This document shows positions 55,728 to 64,000 of a DNA stretch of 64,000 nucleotides, one piece after another. The notes beneath the pieces are model-generated. The model searched no databases and was not told the origin of the DNA. It was given only the letters and a program-made list of their open reading frames with translations. The position numbers and the translations under genes were made by a program. The DNA is from Pseudomonadota bacterium. Lineage in GTDB: Bacteria > Pseudomonadota > Gammaproteobacteria > Xanthomonadales > Rhodanobacteraceae. Each line of letters begins with the position of its first letter. Position 1 is the first letter of the stretch. Location: assembly GCA_018240465.1 (NCBI GenBank), contig JAFEFS010000068.1, forward strand, positions 55,155-119,154, written 5' to 3'.

Positions 55728-56657
55728 ATGAATCCCTGGCACCGCCTGCCGCCGTTGCGCTCGCTGCGCGTACTCGAGGCCGCGGTACGCCACCAGAACT
55801 ACACGCGCGCCGCGGACGAACTCAGTCTGACCCACAGTGCGGTCAGCCACCAGATCCACGCACTCGAGGCGGCACTCGGCATGCCGCTGCTGCGGCGCGC
55901 CGGCCGGCAGATGTGCGCAACCGACGCCGGGCGCCAGCTCGCCCATGACGTGCGCGCGGCGCTCGACCAGCTCGCGGCTGCGCTGGAACGCCTGCGCGAC
56001 CACGACAGTGCAAATTCGCTCACAGTCAGCGTACTGCCCTCGTTCGCCGCAGCCTGGCTGGTCGCGCGCCTCGGCGGCTTCCTCGAACGCCACCCCGGCA
56101 TTGAACTGCGCCTGGAAAGCACACCGGCCGTGTCGAATTTCCGCAGCGACGGTGTCGACGTCGCGATCCGCTACGGCACCGGCGACTACGAGGGCCTGAT
56201 CAGCGAAAAGCTGTTCGACGACGAGCTGTTCCCGACCCTGAGTCCGGCGCTGGCGCGGCGCACGCGCCTGCGCAACCCGGCCGACCTCGCGCGCGTGCCG
56301 TTGCTGCGCATCCGCCAGCAGCCGTGGGCGCCGTGGTTCGCCGCCGCCGGCGTCAACCTCGCCGAGCCGCGCCGCGGCCCGGTGTTCAACGACTCCGAGC
56401 TCGCCCTGCAGGCGGCGATCCAGGGTCAGGGCGCGGTGCTCGCACGCGGCTCGCTCACCGCGCTCAAGCTGCGTGCGGGTACGCTGGTGGTACCGTTCGC
56501 GCAGCGCATTCCTTCGCCGGCCACCTGCCATCTCGTCTATCCGCCACAGAATGCGAACAAGCCGGCGCTGCTGCTGTTCCGCGACTGGCTCCACGAAGAG
56601 CTGCTCGCGTCGCCCCCCATGTATTGCCCTGCAACGAACCCGCCCCGGACGCCATGA
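55728..56657 (+). CDS. LysR family transcriptional regulator (GcvA-like)
   Basis: 309 residues. HTH: LRVLEAAVRHQNYTRAADEL with LTHSAVSHQIHALEAALG; effector domain with the GcvA-type ELRLESTPAVSNFRSDGVDV and IRYGTGDYEGL. Divergent from the DMT exporter. Its stop overlaps the ksgA start (ATGA), so ksgA translation may be coupled to it. Confidence 0.92.
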   Translation: MNPWHRLPPLRSLRVLEAAVRHQNYTRAADELSLTHSAVSHQIHALEAALGMPLLRRAGRQMCATDAGRQLAHDVRAALDQLAAALERLRDHDSANSLTVSVLPSFAAAWLVARLGGFLERHPGIELRLESTPAVSNFRSDGVDVAIRYGTGDYEGLISEKLFDDELFPTLSPALARRTRLRNPADLARVPLLRIRQQPWAPWFAAAGVNLAEPRRGPVFNDSELALQAAIQGQGAVLARGSLTALKLRAGTLVVPFAQRIPSPATCHLVYPPQNANKPALLLFRDWLHEELLASPPMYCPATNPPRTP

Positions 56658-57448
56658 GCGATTTCGCCCCGCACGTCACCAAGAAGCGCTTCGGTCAGCA
56701 CTTCCTCCACGATAAAAATATACTTCGCCGCATTGTGGAGTATGTAGCACCACGGCCGGGCGAGCACATCGTCGAGATCGGACCCGGCGAAGGCGCGCTG
56801 ACCCTGCCGCTGCTGCGCGCCGCCGGCAGCCTGACCGTGATCGAACTCGACCGCGACTTGATCGAGCCGCTGCGCGCGCGTGCGAACAGCGTCGGCAAAC
56901 TGGCGATCGTGCACCGCGACGTGCTCGAGGTGGACATAGCCGCGCTCGCCGCCGGCGGCGGAATCCGCCTCGTCGGCAACCTGCCCTACAACATCTCCAC
57001 GCCGATCCTTTTTCACTGCCTCGACCACGCCGCGGCGATCCGCGACATGCACTTCATGCTGCAGAAGGAAGTCGTCGAGCGCATGGCCGCCGGCCCCGGC
57101 AGCAAGACCTACGGCCGGCTCTCGGTGATGTTGCAACTGCGCTGCACGGTCGAGTCGCTGTTCGACGTGCCGCCCACTGCTTTTTCGCCGCCGCCGAAGG
57201 TCGATTCCGCCGTGGTGCGCCTCGTGCCGCTGCCGGCCGACAAGCTGGCGCAGGCCGATTCCGATGTGATCGAACGCGTCGTCCGCACCGCGTTCGGCCA
57301 ACGCCGCAAGACCCTGGGCAACGCATTGCGAGGCGTGGCCGACACGGGCGATCTCGCCGCCGCGGCCATCGATCCGCGTGCGCGCGCCGAGCAGTTGCCG
57401 CCTTCCGCCTTCGTCGCGTTGGCGCGACACCTGCAGAACAAAGGTTGA
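56654..57448 (+). CDS. ksgA: 16S rRNA (A1518/A1519-N6) dimethyltransferase
   Basis: 264 residues from MSDFAPHVTKKRFGQHFLHD. The SAM-binding motif VEIGPGEGALTLPL and the catalytic NLPYNIS are present. It dimethylates two adjacent adenosines near the 3' end of 16S rRNA, a late 30S maturation step. A short A/T-rich stretch lies at codons 20-30. Followed by apaG and apaH, the conserved order. Confidence 0.96.
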   Translation: MSDFAPHVTKKRFGQHFLHDKNILRRIVEYVAPRPGEHIVEIGPGEGALTLPLLRAAGSLTVIELDRDLIEPLRARANSVGKLAIVHRDVLEVDIAALAAGGGIRLVGNLPYNISTPILFHCLDHAAAIRDMHFMLQKEVVERMAAGPGSKTYGRLSVMLQLRCTVESLFDVPPTAFSPPPKVDSAVVRLVPLPADKLAQADSDVIERVVRTAFGQRRKTLGNALRGVADTGDLAAAAIDPRARAEQLPPSAFVALARHLQNKG

Positions 57449-57479
57449 TTCGCCCACCGCGGCTGCGCACAATCCGGAC

Positions 57480-57863
57480 ATGAGCAACGACAACCCTTAT
57501 GCAATCAGCGTGGCCGTGCAAACGCATTTCCTGCACGACCAGTCGATGCCGGATGCGAACCGCTACGCGTTCTCCTACACGATCCGCATCGCCAATACGG
57601 GCCGCGTTGCCGCGCGCCTGATGTCGCGCCACTGGATCATCACCGACGCCAACGGCAAGGTGCAGGAAGTCCGCGGCGATGGCGTGATCGGCGAGCAACC
57701 GTGGCTGCGTCCCGGCGACGATTTTCAGTACACCTCGGGCGCCGTGCTCGAAACCGCGGTCGGCACGATGCGCGGCAGCTACCAGATGCTCGCCGACGAC
57801 GGCCGCCGCTTCGACGCGGCGATTCCGCAATTCACATTGTCGATTCCACGCACGGTGCACTGA
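57480..57863 (+). CDS. apaG: ApaG (CorD) family protein
   Basis: 127 residues, FN3-like ApaG fold: YAISVAVQTHFLHDQSMPDA, YTIRIANTGRVAARLMSRHW, RPGDDFQYTSGAVLETAVGT and MRGSYQMLADDG. Role uncertain (linked to Co2+/Mg2+ homeostasis in enterics). The gene starts 31 bases after ksgA; downstream a long hairpin precedes apaH. Confidence 0.93.
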   Translation: MSNDNPYAISVAVQTHFLHDQSMPDANRYAFSYTIRIANTGRVAARLMSRHWIITDANGKVQEVRGDGVIGEQPWLRPGDDFQYTSGAVLETAVGTMRGSYQMLADDGRRFDAAIPQFTLSIPRTVH

Positions 57864-57876
57864 CAACCATGGCTCT

Positions 57877-58023
57877 GGGAATCTGCCCTCAAAGCGTAGC
57901 GAGCCAGGACAATTTGCGCTTCGCCGGAGCGCAGGAACCAGGGTGTACGGTCGAGTACATGAGGATCGCGAGCATCGCCGGGGCGCAAATTGTCGAACGC
58001 AGTGGCCTTGAGGGCGGATTCTG
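57877..58023. repeat. Nested ~147-base inverted repeat in the apaG-apaH gap
   Basis: Outer arms GAATCTGCCCTCAA (from 57879) and TTGAGGGCGGATTC (to ~58022) differ at one base; inner arms GACAATTTGCGC (57908-57919) and GCGCAAATTGTC (57983-57994) are perfect; GTGTAC and GTACAT near 57945-57960 pair innermost. The right outer arm contains GAGGGCGG, the likely apaH ribosome-binding site. Confidence 0.75.
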
Positions 58024-58863
58024 ATGGCCGTCTACGCGATTGGCGACGTGCAGGGCTGCCACGACGAGCTCGTGCAGCTGCTGGAAAAAATCCGCTTCGA
58101 TTCCGCGCGTGACATGCTCTGGTTCTGCGGCGACCTGGTCAATCGCGGCGGCCAGTCGCTCGCCGTGCTGCGCCAGGTGCAATCGTTCGGCGACCGCGCC
58201 ATCGTCGTGCTCGGCAATCACGACCTGTCCCTGCTCTCGATCGCCGAGCGCGAGGAGGCAGCCCAGGCCAGGGTCAACCCGGAGTTGCGCGAGGTTCTGT
58301 TTGCCCCCGATCGCGATTCCCTTCTCGACTGGCTGCGCACGCGCCCGCTACTGCATGTCGACCCTGCGCTGAACTTCGCCATGGTCCACGCCGGCTTCGC
58401 GCCGGGCTGGACCCTCGACCGCGCCGCGCGCGCCGCACGCGAGGTCGAGATACGCCTTGCCGGCGAAGGTGGCAAGCGCCTGCTGCTGGCGATGTTCGGC
58501 AACAAGCCGGACCAGTGGTCGCCGAAGCTTCGCGGCATCGAGCGCATGCGCGCGACGATCAATGTGATGACTCGCATGCGCTACTGCGATGTGCGCGGCC
58601 GCATCGCCTACGCCGAGAAGGGCGCGCCCGGCACGCAGAAGCCGGGGCTGTATCCGTGGTTCGAAGTACCGGGGCGCGTGCGCCAGGACGCACGCATCGT
58701 CTGCGGCCACTGGTCTACGCTCGGCCGCTTCCAGGGCATGGGCGTGTACGCGATCGATGGCGGCTGCGTCTGGGGCGGCGAGCTGATCGCGCTGCGCCTC
58801 GATGGCGAGGAGCCACAGTTCGTCTCGATAAAATCCGCGCGACCACGCGTGGAAGGTGACTGA
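58024..58863 (+). CDS. apaH: Symmetrical bis(5'-nucleosyl)-tetraphosphatase
   Basis: 279 residues. Metallophosphatase motifs: YAIGDVQGCHDELVQLLEKI (GDVHG-type), WFCGDLVNRGGQSLAVLRQV (GDLVNRG) and VVLGNHDLSLL (GNHD). It hydrolyses Ap4A and can remove Np4 caps from RNA. Last gene of the ksgA-apaG-apaH group; its start lies one base after the nested repeat. Confidence 0.96.
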   Translation: MAVYAIGDVQGCHDELVQLLEKIRFDSARDMLWFCGDLVNRGGQSLAVLRQVQSFGDRAIVVLGNHDLSLLSIAEREEAAQARVNPELREVLFAPDRDSLLDWLRTRPLLHVDPALNFAMVHAGFAPGWTLDRAARAAREVEIRLAGEGGKRLLLAMFGNKPDQWSPKLRGIERMRATINVMTRMRYCDVRGRIAYAEKGAPGTQKPGLYPWFEVPGRVRQDARIVCGHWSTLGRFQGMGVYAIDGGCVWGGELIALRLDGEEPQFVSIKSARPRVEGD

Positions 58864-58930
58864 AGCGCGCGCAGCAGGGCGGCCGCGGAGGTTGTATAGT
58901 CCTTTTCCCGGGCCGCGCGAGGTCGCCGCG

Positions 58931-59980
58931 ATGCAGCAGCATATCCGCTACGCGGTAACCGCCGACGACGTCAAACTGGCGTGGAGCGCGGTCGGTCACG
59001 GTCCGCCCCTGGTCAAGGCCGCGACCTGGCTCACGCACCTGCAGTACGACCTGGAAAGCCCGATCTGGAAGCACTGGGTCGATTTCTTCAGCGGGCACTT
59101 CCGCTACATCCGCTACGACGAGCGCGGCTGCGGCCTGTCCGACCGCAAGGTGCCGAAGATAGCCGCGACGCACTGGGTCGATGATCTGGAAACCGTGGTC
59201 GAGGCTGCCGGCCTCGCCCAGCCGTTCGCGCTGCTCGGCATCAGCCAGGGCGCAGCCACCGCGGTGCGCTACGCGGTCAAGCATCCCGAACGCGTATCGC
59301 ACCTGATCCTCTACGGCGGCTACGCGGTCGGCGGCAATCTCAGCGACGATCCGGAGCGGCGCAAGATGTTCAGCGCGGTGATGGACGTGATCGGGCTTGG
59401 CTGGGGCAACGACAACCCGGCGTTTCGCCAGCTGTTCACTTCGCGCTTCGTGCCCGACGGCACGCAGGAGCAACTCGACTGGTTCAATGAACTGTGCCGG
59501 CGCACCGCCTCGCCCGATGTCGCCGCCGAACTGCTCGAGGCACGCGGCAAAGTCGACGTGCGCGAACTGCTGCCGCGCGTGCGCATGCCGACGCTGGTGC
59601 TGCATGCAAGCCGGGACAAGATTGCGCCGCTGGAACAGGGCCGCCTGCTCGCCGCACACATTCCCGGCGCACGTTTCGTGCAGCTCGAATCGCGCAATCA
59701 CGTGCTGCTGCGGGATGAACCTGCGTGGAAGGAATTCTGCGCCGCGGTGCTGGAATTCACCGGCCAGGCCAGCGCCATCCGCGAAGCGGGCGAGAACGGC
59801 CTGACCGTGCGCGAGCGCAACCTGCTCGCACTGCTGCGCGAAGGGCGCAGCAATGCGCAGATCGCTTTCCAGCTCGGCATCGCCGAAAAAACGGTGCGCA
59901 ATCACTTCTCGAACCTGTATCGCAAACTCGGCGTGCGCAGCCGTGTCGAGGCGCTGCTGCATACGCGGCCGGGTGCCTGA
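58931..59980 (+). CDS. Alpha/beta-hydrolase fused to LuxR-type DNA-binding domain
   Basis: 349 residues from MQQHIRYAVTADDVKLAWSA. Residues ~20-260 are an alpha/beta-hydrolase with FRYIRYDERGCGLSD, the nucleophile elbow GISQGAA and a late NHVLLRDEP His. Residues ~285-345 are a LuxR/GerE HTH: LTVRERNLLALLREGRSNAQ, then KTVRNHFSNLYRKLGVRSR. Such fusions may sense a small ligand through the hydrolase fold. A TATAGT hexamer lies 29 bases upstream. Confidence 0.9.
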   Translation: MQQHIRYAVTADDVKLAWSAVGHGPPLVKAATWLTHLQYDLESPIWKHWVDFFSGHFRYIRYDERGCGLSDRKVPKIAATHWVDDLETVVEAAGLAQPFALLGISQGAATAVRYAVKHPERVSHLILYGGYAVGGNLSDDPERRKMFSAVMDVIGLGWGNDNPAFRQLFTSRFVPDGTQEQLDWFNELCRRTASPDVAAELLEARGKVDVRELLPRVRMPTLVLHASRDKIAPLEQGRLLAAHIPGARFVQLESRNHVLLRDEPAWKEFCAAVLEFTGQASAIREAGENGLTVRERNLLALLREGRSNAQIAFQLGIAEKTVRNHFSNLYRKLGVRSRVEALLHTRPGA

Positions 59981-59990
59981 ATCTTCGCTT

Positions 59991-60051
59991 CCCGCGATCA
60001 CCGGGATATTTGTCCCGATTCGAATCCGTTTCATCCCGCGATCGGGACAAG
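59991..60051. repeat. Repeated CCCGCGATC..GGGA palindromes upstream of mddA-like gene
   Basis: CCCGCGATCACCGGGATATT and CCCGCGATCGGGACAAG-type copies (59991 and 60035) are spaced by about 44 bases and each holds inverted GGGA/TCCC pieces, so they could be operator half-sites. Confidence 0.35.
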
Positions 60052-60121
60052 CTGCCCATGGCGGAGTACACCCGCACCGAACAACATCGCGGCAGCACTT
60101 CGCACATCAAGGTCTGCCGCC

Positions 60122-60898
60122 ATGTCCCGCTTGCTCGTACTGCTCTACGGAGCCATTGCCTACCTCATCTTTCTGCCCACATTCCTCTACGCCATCGCTT
60201 TTGTCGCAGGCATTGCGCCGAAGCACATCGACGCAGGCCCGGCAGCACCGCTCGCCACCGCGCTGGCTATCGACCTGGCCCTGCTCGGCCTGTTCGCCGT
60301 GCAACACAGCGGCATGGCGCGGCCCGCATTCAAGCGCTGGTGGACGCGTTTCGTGCCGGTGGCAGTCGAGCGCAGCACCTACGTGCTGGTCAGCTCCCTC
60401 GCGCTGATCCTGCTGCTCTGGCAGTGGCAGCCGCTACCGCAGACCGTCTGGCAGGTCGATGCGACACCTGCGCGCGTCGCGCTGCATGCACTGTCGGCGC
60501 TCGGCTGGGTGCTCGTCTTCACCAGCACCTTCCTCATCAATCATTTCGATTTGTTCGGGCTGCGCCAGGTGTGGCTGTACGCAAACAACCGCTCGGCGCC
60601 CGAAACGCCGTTCGTAGTACGCGCGCTCTACCGCATCGTGCGTCATCCGCTGATGCTCGGATTCCTGATCGCGTTCTGGGCGACTCCGGGCATGAGCGTT
60701 GGTCACCTGCTGTTTGCGGTCATCACCACCGGCTACATTCTCGTCGCAGTGAAGTTCCTTGAGGAACGCGATCTCGTCGCACAGTTCGGCGAAACCTATC
60801 GCGATTATCAACGGCGCGTGCCGATGATCCTTCCGATCCCGAAGCGCGCCGCCGAAACGCGGCATCCCGCAGCAGGCGCACCCTATCCGCGCGCGTAA
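60122..60898 (+). CDS. mddA: MddA-like methanethiol S-methyltransferase
   Basis: 258 residues, five or six membrane helices. Conserved NnrU/MddA pattern: LGLFAVQHSGMARPAFKRWW, ERSTYVLVSSLALILL and the C-terminal isoprenylcysteine-methyltransferase-like YRIVRHPLMLGFLIAFW ... EERDLVAQFGETYRDYQRRV. MddA turns methanethiol into dimethyl sulfide. Family membership is firm, the exact substrate inferred. The last 16 bases overlap the convergent folA. Confidence 0.75.
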   Translation: MSRLLVLLYGAIAYLIFLPTFLYAIAFVAGIAPKHIDAGPAAPLATALAIDLALLGLFAVQHSGMARPAFKRWWTRFVPVAVERSTYVLVSSLALILLLWQWQPLPQTVWQVDATPARVALHALSALGWVLVFTSTFLINHFDLFGLRQVWLYANNRSAPETPFVVRALYRIVRHPLMLGFLIAFWATPGMSVGHLLFAVITTGYILVAVKFLEERDLVAQFGETYRDYQRRVPMILPIPKRAAETRHPAAGAPYPRA

Positions 60899-61374
60899 TC
60901 GACGAAGGCGAAACCGTATTCATGGCGCGCATCGGCCGCATGCGCTTCGCGTGCGGTCTCACGCCATCGCGCGGGATCGAAGTGCGGGAAGAATGCGTCG
61001 GGATGGTCGGCGACGGTGTCGATCCACGTGAGGTGGAGTTTCGACGCACGAGTCAATGCGAGCGCGTAGATCTCGCCGCCACCGATGACCATGAGCTCTC
61101 TACCCTGCGCCGCAGCGATCGCGGCTTCGAGCGAGGCGACGACTTGCTGACCTGCGTATGGCGCGACGCCGCCGCGTGTCAGCACCAGATTCGTGCGCCC
61201 CGGCAGCGCGCACCCGATCGCGAGCGCCGTCTTGCGCCCCATCAGCACGGGCTTGCCCAGCGTGAGCGCCTTGAAGCGTTTGAGATCGTCGGGGAGGTGC
61301 CACGGCATGGCACCATCGCGACCGATGGCGAAATTGCGATCGAGCGCAGCGATCAGGGAAATGGGTGAAGCCAT
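60883..61374 (-). CDS. folA: Dihydrofolate reductase
   Basis: 163 residues from [38 protein letters not shown] and VLMGRKT are substrate/NADPH motifs and MVIGGGEIYA the GGG turn. Reduces dihydrofolate made by ThyA. The ATG overlaps the thyA stop (ATGA), and its 3' end overlaps the convergent mddA-like gene by 16 bases. Confidence 0.96.
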   Translation of the reverse strand: MASPISLIAALDRNFAIGRDGAMPWHLPDDLKRFKALTLGKPVLMGRKTALAIGCALPGRTNLVLTRGGVAPYAGQQVVASLEAAIAAAQGRELMVIGGGEIYALALTRASKLHLTWIDTVADHPDAFFPHFDPARWRETAREAHAADARHEYGFAFVDYARG

Positions 61375-62228
61375 CAGACGGCGATCGGCGCCTTGATCGC
61401 CGCGTGCGACCGGTAGCCTTCGATCGCGATGTCCTCGTAGCGGAAGTCGTCGATCGCGCGGATCGCGGGATTCAATTTCAGTTTCGGCAGCGGCAGCGGC
61501 GTACGCGTCAGCTGTTCGCGCGCCTGATCGAGGTGATTCTTGTACAGATGTGCATCGCCGAGCGTGTGCACGAAATCGCCCGGTTCGAGATCGCAGACCT
61601 GCGCGACCATGTGCGTGAGCAGCGCGTAGCTGGCGATGTTGAACGGCACGCCGAGGAAGATGTCGCCCGAGCGCTGGTAGAGCTGACACGACAGGCGCCC
61701 TTTCGCCACGTGGAACTGGAACAGTGCGTGGCAAGGCTGCAGCGCCATCTTCGGCAGATCGGCGACGTTCCACGCGCTGACGATGAGGCGGCGCGAGTCG
61801 GGATTCTTCTTGATCTGTTCGACAACGCCAGCGAGCTGATCGATGGAAGATGCTGGTTGAGAAGTGCCGGCAGCGATGCCGGCTTTTTGATCTTCGCGCG
61901 AAGGCCGCGCGCAAGAGCTTACTGTCCAGGCGCGCCACTGCTTGCCGTACACCGGGCCGAGGTCGCCGTTCGCGTCGGCCCATTCATCCCAGATGCCGAC
62001 GCCGTGTTCCTTGAGATAGCCGATATTCGTGTCGCCGCGCAGGAACCAGAGCAGTTCGTGCACGATCGATTTCGTGTGCAGCTTCTTCGTCGTCACCAGC
62101 GGGAACCCGTCGGCGAGGTCGAAGCGCATCTGCCAGCCGAACACCGACCGGGTGCCGGTGCCGGTGCGATCCGATTTCTCGTCGCCGTGATCGAGCACAT
62201 GGCGCAGCAAATCGAGGTACTGGCGCAT
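61374..62228 (-). CDS. thyA: Thymidylate synthase
   Basis: 284 residues from [20 protein letters not shown]. Conserved blocks [20 protein letters not shown], the catalytic Cys in [11 protein letters not shown] and [20 protein letters not shown]. It methylates dUMP to dTMP. Compared with the 264-residue enteric enzyme, ~20 residues (about 102-123, [20 protein letters not shown]) are inserted between WRAW and IDQL, and their DNA holds two palindromes (61865-61903). Start and lgt stop overlap by one base. Confidence 0.95.
   Translation of the reverse strand: MRQYLDLLRHVLDHGDEKSDRTGTGTRSVFGWQMRFDLADGFPLVTTKKLHTKSIVHELLWFLRGDTNIGYLKEHGVGIWDEWADANGDLGPVYGKQWRAWTVSSCARPSREDQKAGIAAGTSQPASSIDQLAGVVEQIKKNPDSRRLIVSAWNVADLPKMALQPCHALFQFHVAKGRLSCQLYQRSGDIFLGVPFNIASYALLTHMVAQVCDLEPGDFVHTLGDAHLYKNHLDQAREQLTRTPLPLPKLKLNPAIRAIDDFRYEDIAIEGYRSHAAIKAPIAV
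61865..61903. repeat. Palindromic repeats inside thyA
   Basis: GCCGGCA-GCGA-TGCCGGC followed by TTTTT (61866-61888), then CTTCGCGCGAAG (61892-61903). On the + strand the first looks like a terminator. Read in frame on the minus strand it encodes part of the extra thyA loop. Confidence 0.7.
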
Positions 62229-63133
62229 CAGGCGGCTTCCTTCGTCGAAACCGGCGCCGCATTGGCCGCGGCCGGATCGGGTTGCAAGGTCGGCGCGCGG
62301 CGCGACAACCACAGCAGCACGAGGCCGACGACGACGAGCGGCAGCGATTGCACCTGCCCCATCGTCAACCAGCCGAACGCGAGATAGCCGAGCTGCGCGT
62401 CGGGAATGCGCACGAATTCGACCGCGAAGCGAAACACGCCGTAGAGCAGCGCGAACAGTCCCGACACGGCGTAGCGCCGGCGCGGCTTGAGCGAGAAAAC
62501 GTACAGCACGGTGAACATCACGACGCCTTCGAGCGCGAATTCGTAGAGCTGCGAAGGATGCCGCGCCTGCCCATTGAGCTGGCCGGCGAGGTACATCTGG
62601 TGCAGTTCTGCGCGTGTCTTGTGCAGGTCCTCGAGCGCGCCCGGGAAGATCACGGCCCAGGGTTCCGTGGTCAGCTTGCCCCAGAGTTCGCCGTTGATGA
62701 AATTGCCGAGGCGGCCGAGGCCGAGGCCGATCGGCACCAGCGGCGCGACGAAATCGATCGTGTCGAAAAAGTGTACTCTGTTGCGCCGCGACCAGATCCA
62801 GCCGGCGAGCAGCACGCCGAGCAGGCCGCCGTGGAACGACATGCCGCCGTCCCAGACGCGCACGATCGCGAGCGGATCGTGCACGATCCAGTCCAGCGAA
62901 ACATACGAGAGCATGTACCAGATGCGCCCGCCGAGGATCACGCCAAGCATCACGTAGAAGGCGAGGTCGGAGAATGCCTCGTGGCTGACCGGCAGCCGGC
63001 CCTGCCTGCGGCGACGTTCGCCGAGGAACCAGGCGCCGGCAAAGCCGAGCAGGTACATGATGCCATACCAGTGCACGGCGACTGGGCCGAGCTGGAAGGC
63101 GATCGGATCGATATCGTGGAAGTATGGCGACAT
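62228..63133 (-). CDS. lgt: Phosphatidylglycerol--prolipoprotein diacylglyceryl transferase
   Basis: 301 residues, seven helices. The Lgt signature [13 protein letters not shown], together with [15 protein letters not shown] and the H-rich [12 protein letters not shown], is complete. It transfers diacylglycerol from phosphatidylglycerol (made through PgsA) to lipobox Cys, for example on the lipoprotein at 6177. First of lgt-thyA-folA, a common proteobacterial order. Confidence 0.97.
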   Translation of the reverse strand: MSPYFHDIDPIAFQLGPVAVHWYGIMYLLGFAGAWFLGERRRRQGRLPVSHEAFSDLAFYVMLGVILGGRIWYMLSYVSLDWIVHDPLAIVRVWDGGMSFHGGLLGVLLAGWIWSRRNRVHFFDTIDFVAPLVPIGLGLGRLGNFINGELWGKLTTEPWAVIFPGALEDLHKTRAELHQMYLAGQLNGQARHPSQLYEFALEGVVMFTVLYVFSLKPRRRYAVSGLFALLYGVFRFAVEFVRIPDAQLGYLAFGWLTMGQVQSLPLVVVGLVLLWLSRRAPTLQPDPAAANAAPVSTKEAA

Positions 63134-63312
63134 TCAACTCATGCCGGCAAAGCCGGCGTTGCGTTCATCTTGGCTTCGGGATTTTTCTCGTATCGACGGA
63201 CGAGCGCACCAAGTTTAGCGGATTCGGATGTGGCCGGGTGCGCGCGATGGGTGCGCTGCCCGGTTCTGCCGGCATGGCATAATCATGGTTCTTCCCGGAG
63301 AGAAATCCATCC

Positions 63313-64000
63313 ATGCTCAAACATGCCTGTCTGGCCGTGCTCGCCGCGCTCGTCACCGCCATACCCATCGCCGTCGCCGACGAGGCCAAGCCGGTGACGT
63401 TGCCGAGAGTCACCGTCATCCCGGAGGTCGATTTCGCCAAGCATCCGCCGCTCGGCCCGCCCGTGCTGTCGCCCGACGGCCAGCATATCGCGGTCACGGT
63501 GAAGACCGAGGACAACGGCGGCGACAACAAGTATCAGCTCGCGATCCTGCACCTGCCCGATCTCAAGTACGTCAGCCGCCTCGACATGGCCGCCACATTC
63601 CTGCCGATCGATGTGACCTGGGTCGACAACAAACGCCTGGTCATGGGCACGGGCAAGGAAACCGCGTTCGCCGAAGCGCCGGCCGCGACCGGCGACATCA
63701 TCGCGGTCGACTTCGACGGCAAGAACAAGCGCATGCTCTACAGCGACCGCTCGCGCGGATCGAGTGCTGCGGCGATGAACATCCTCAAGATGCCGATCGG
63801 CTTCGGCACGATCAGCGGCACGCCGGACAAGGCCGACGGCCATTTCTATCTGACCGTCAATCCCGCGGCCGAGCGCGGCGGCAGCGATGCGCAGGCGCAC
63901 AAGACCCTGATCTTCGACGTCGACGCGGTCACCGGCAACGTCAAGGAAATCGGTTCGATCAACGCCGACGGTTACGATTTCCTCGTCCACGACGGCGTCG
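63313..64000 (+). CDS. S9-type (prolyl oligopeptidase) secreted peptidase, N-terminal part
   Basis: Frame open from ATG 63313 (GGAGAG upstream) to the window edge, 229 residues. Signal peptide ends IPIAVADE. The rest looks like the start of a beta-propeller: LSPDGQHIAVTVKTEDNGGD, VTWVDNKRLVMGTGKETA and LIFDVDAVTGNVKEIGS. Xanthomonadales carry many such propeller plus alpha/beta-hydrolase peptidases; the catalytic domain would lie beyond the window. Confidence 0.7.
   Translation, partial: MLKHACLAVLAALVTAIPIAVADEAKPVTLPRVTVIPEVDFAKHPPLGPPVLSPDGQHIAVTVKTEDNGGDNKYQLAILHLPDLKYVSRLDMAATFLPIDVTWVDNKRLVMGTGKETAFAEAPAATGDIIAVDFDGKNKRMLYSDRSRGSSAAAMNILKMPIGFGTISGTPDKADGHFYLTVNPAAERGGSDAQAHKTLIFDVDAVTGNVKEIGSINADGYDFLVHDGV

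Noticed and set aside
63270..63285. CATAAT as a -10 box for the S9 peptidase
   Set aside because: Plausible by position, but no -35 element could be found, so it was not listed.

Overview
The window is GC-rich (roughly two-thirds G+C) chromosomal DNA from a gammaproteobacterium. Gene content and order point to the Lysobacterales (Xanthomonadales), probably the Rhodanobacteraceae: an lptD-surA-pdxA-ksgA-apaG-apaH block, lgt-thyA-folA, secreted M13, S9 and amidohydrolase enzymes, large TonB-dependent receptors, and several GC-rich palindromic intergenic repeats. The family-level placement is inference. There are no rRNA genes and no CRISPR array. The window cuts one gene at each end: a TonB-dependent receptor at the left and an S9-type peptidase at the right.

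Layout. 1-9255: outer-membrane receptor C-terminus, amino-acid permease, DUF502 membrane protein, secreted M13 metallopeptidase, a lipoprotein, a LysM protein, a rhomboid protease, an alkyltransferase-like DNA-repair protein and a small hypothetical, ending in a decayed LytTR fragment and a palindromic repeat. 9256-15917: a phosphate block, with DUF47-pit on the minus strand divergent from pstS-pstC-pstA-pstB-phoU, which has a PHO box and an attenuating terminator after pstS. 16064-18139: RlpA-like protein, tRNA-Leu, a ~1.07 kb relic of an integrated element (integrase and IS3 fragments) flanked by a 16-bp direct repeat that lies inside tRNA-Cys, then tRNA-Cys and tRNA-Gly. 18210-21833: pgsA, uvrC, a low-molecular-weight phosphatase and a small secreted protein.

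21934-38407 is the most accessory part. A FhuA-like TonB receptor is followed on the same strand by three exported amidohydrolase-superfamily proteins, one with a beta-propeller and one lacking the usual metal-binding HxH. Next come an esterase, an AraC regulator, a PepSY / PaiB-like / amino-acid permease operon, kdsB and a fourth exported amidohydrolase. This may be an uptake-and-degradation locus; the substrate is unknown. 38598-42330: DUF442 phosphatase-like protein, a 50-residue membrane protein, an EamA exporter, two tandem paralogous membrane proteins of unknown function and a frameshifted PIN toxin/antitoxin pair.

42551-63133 is mainly housekeeping: ispG, a PilZ-like protein, a CoA-transferase family protein, small redox and VOC enzymes, msrB, then lptD-surA-pdxA. 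A DMT exporter and a divergent LysR gene interrupt the usual pdxA-ksgA junction. After ksgA-apaG-apaH come an alpha/beta-hydrolase fused to a LuxR DNA-binding domain, an MddA-like methyltransferase, and folA-thyA-lgt.

Two points cut across the map. Palindromic repeats occur between genes and also apparently in frame inside uvrC and thyA. A long nested hairpin fills the apaG-apaH gap and contains the apaH ribosome-binding site. Very long open frames on the antisense strand of GC-rich genes (for example opposite the amidohydrolase cluster) were treated as artefacts.
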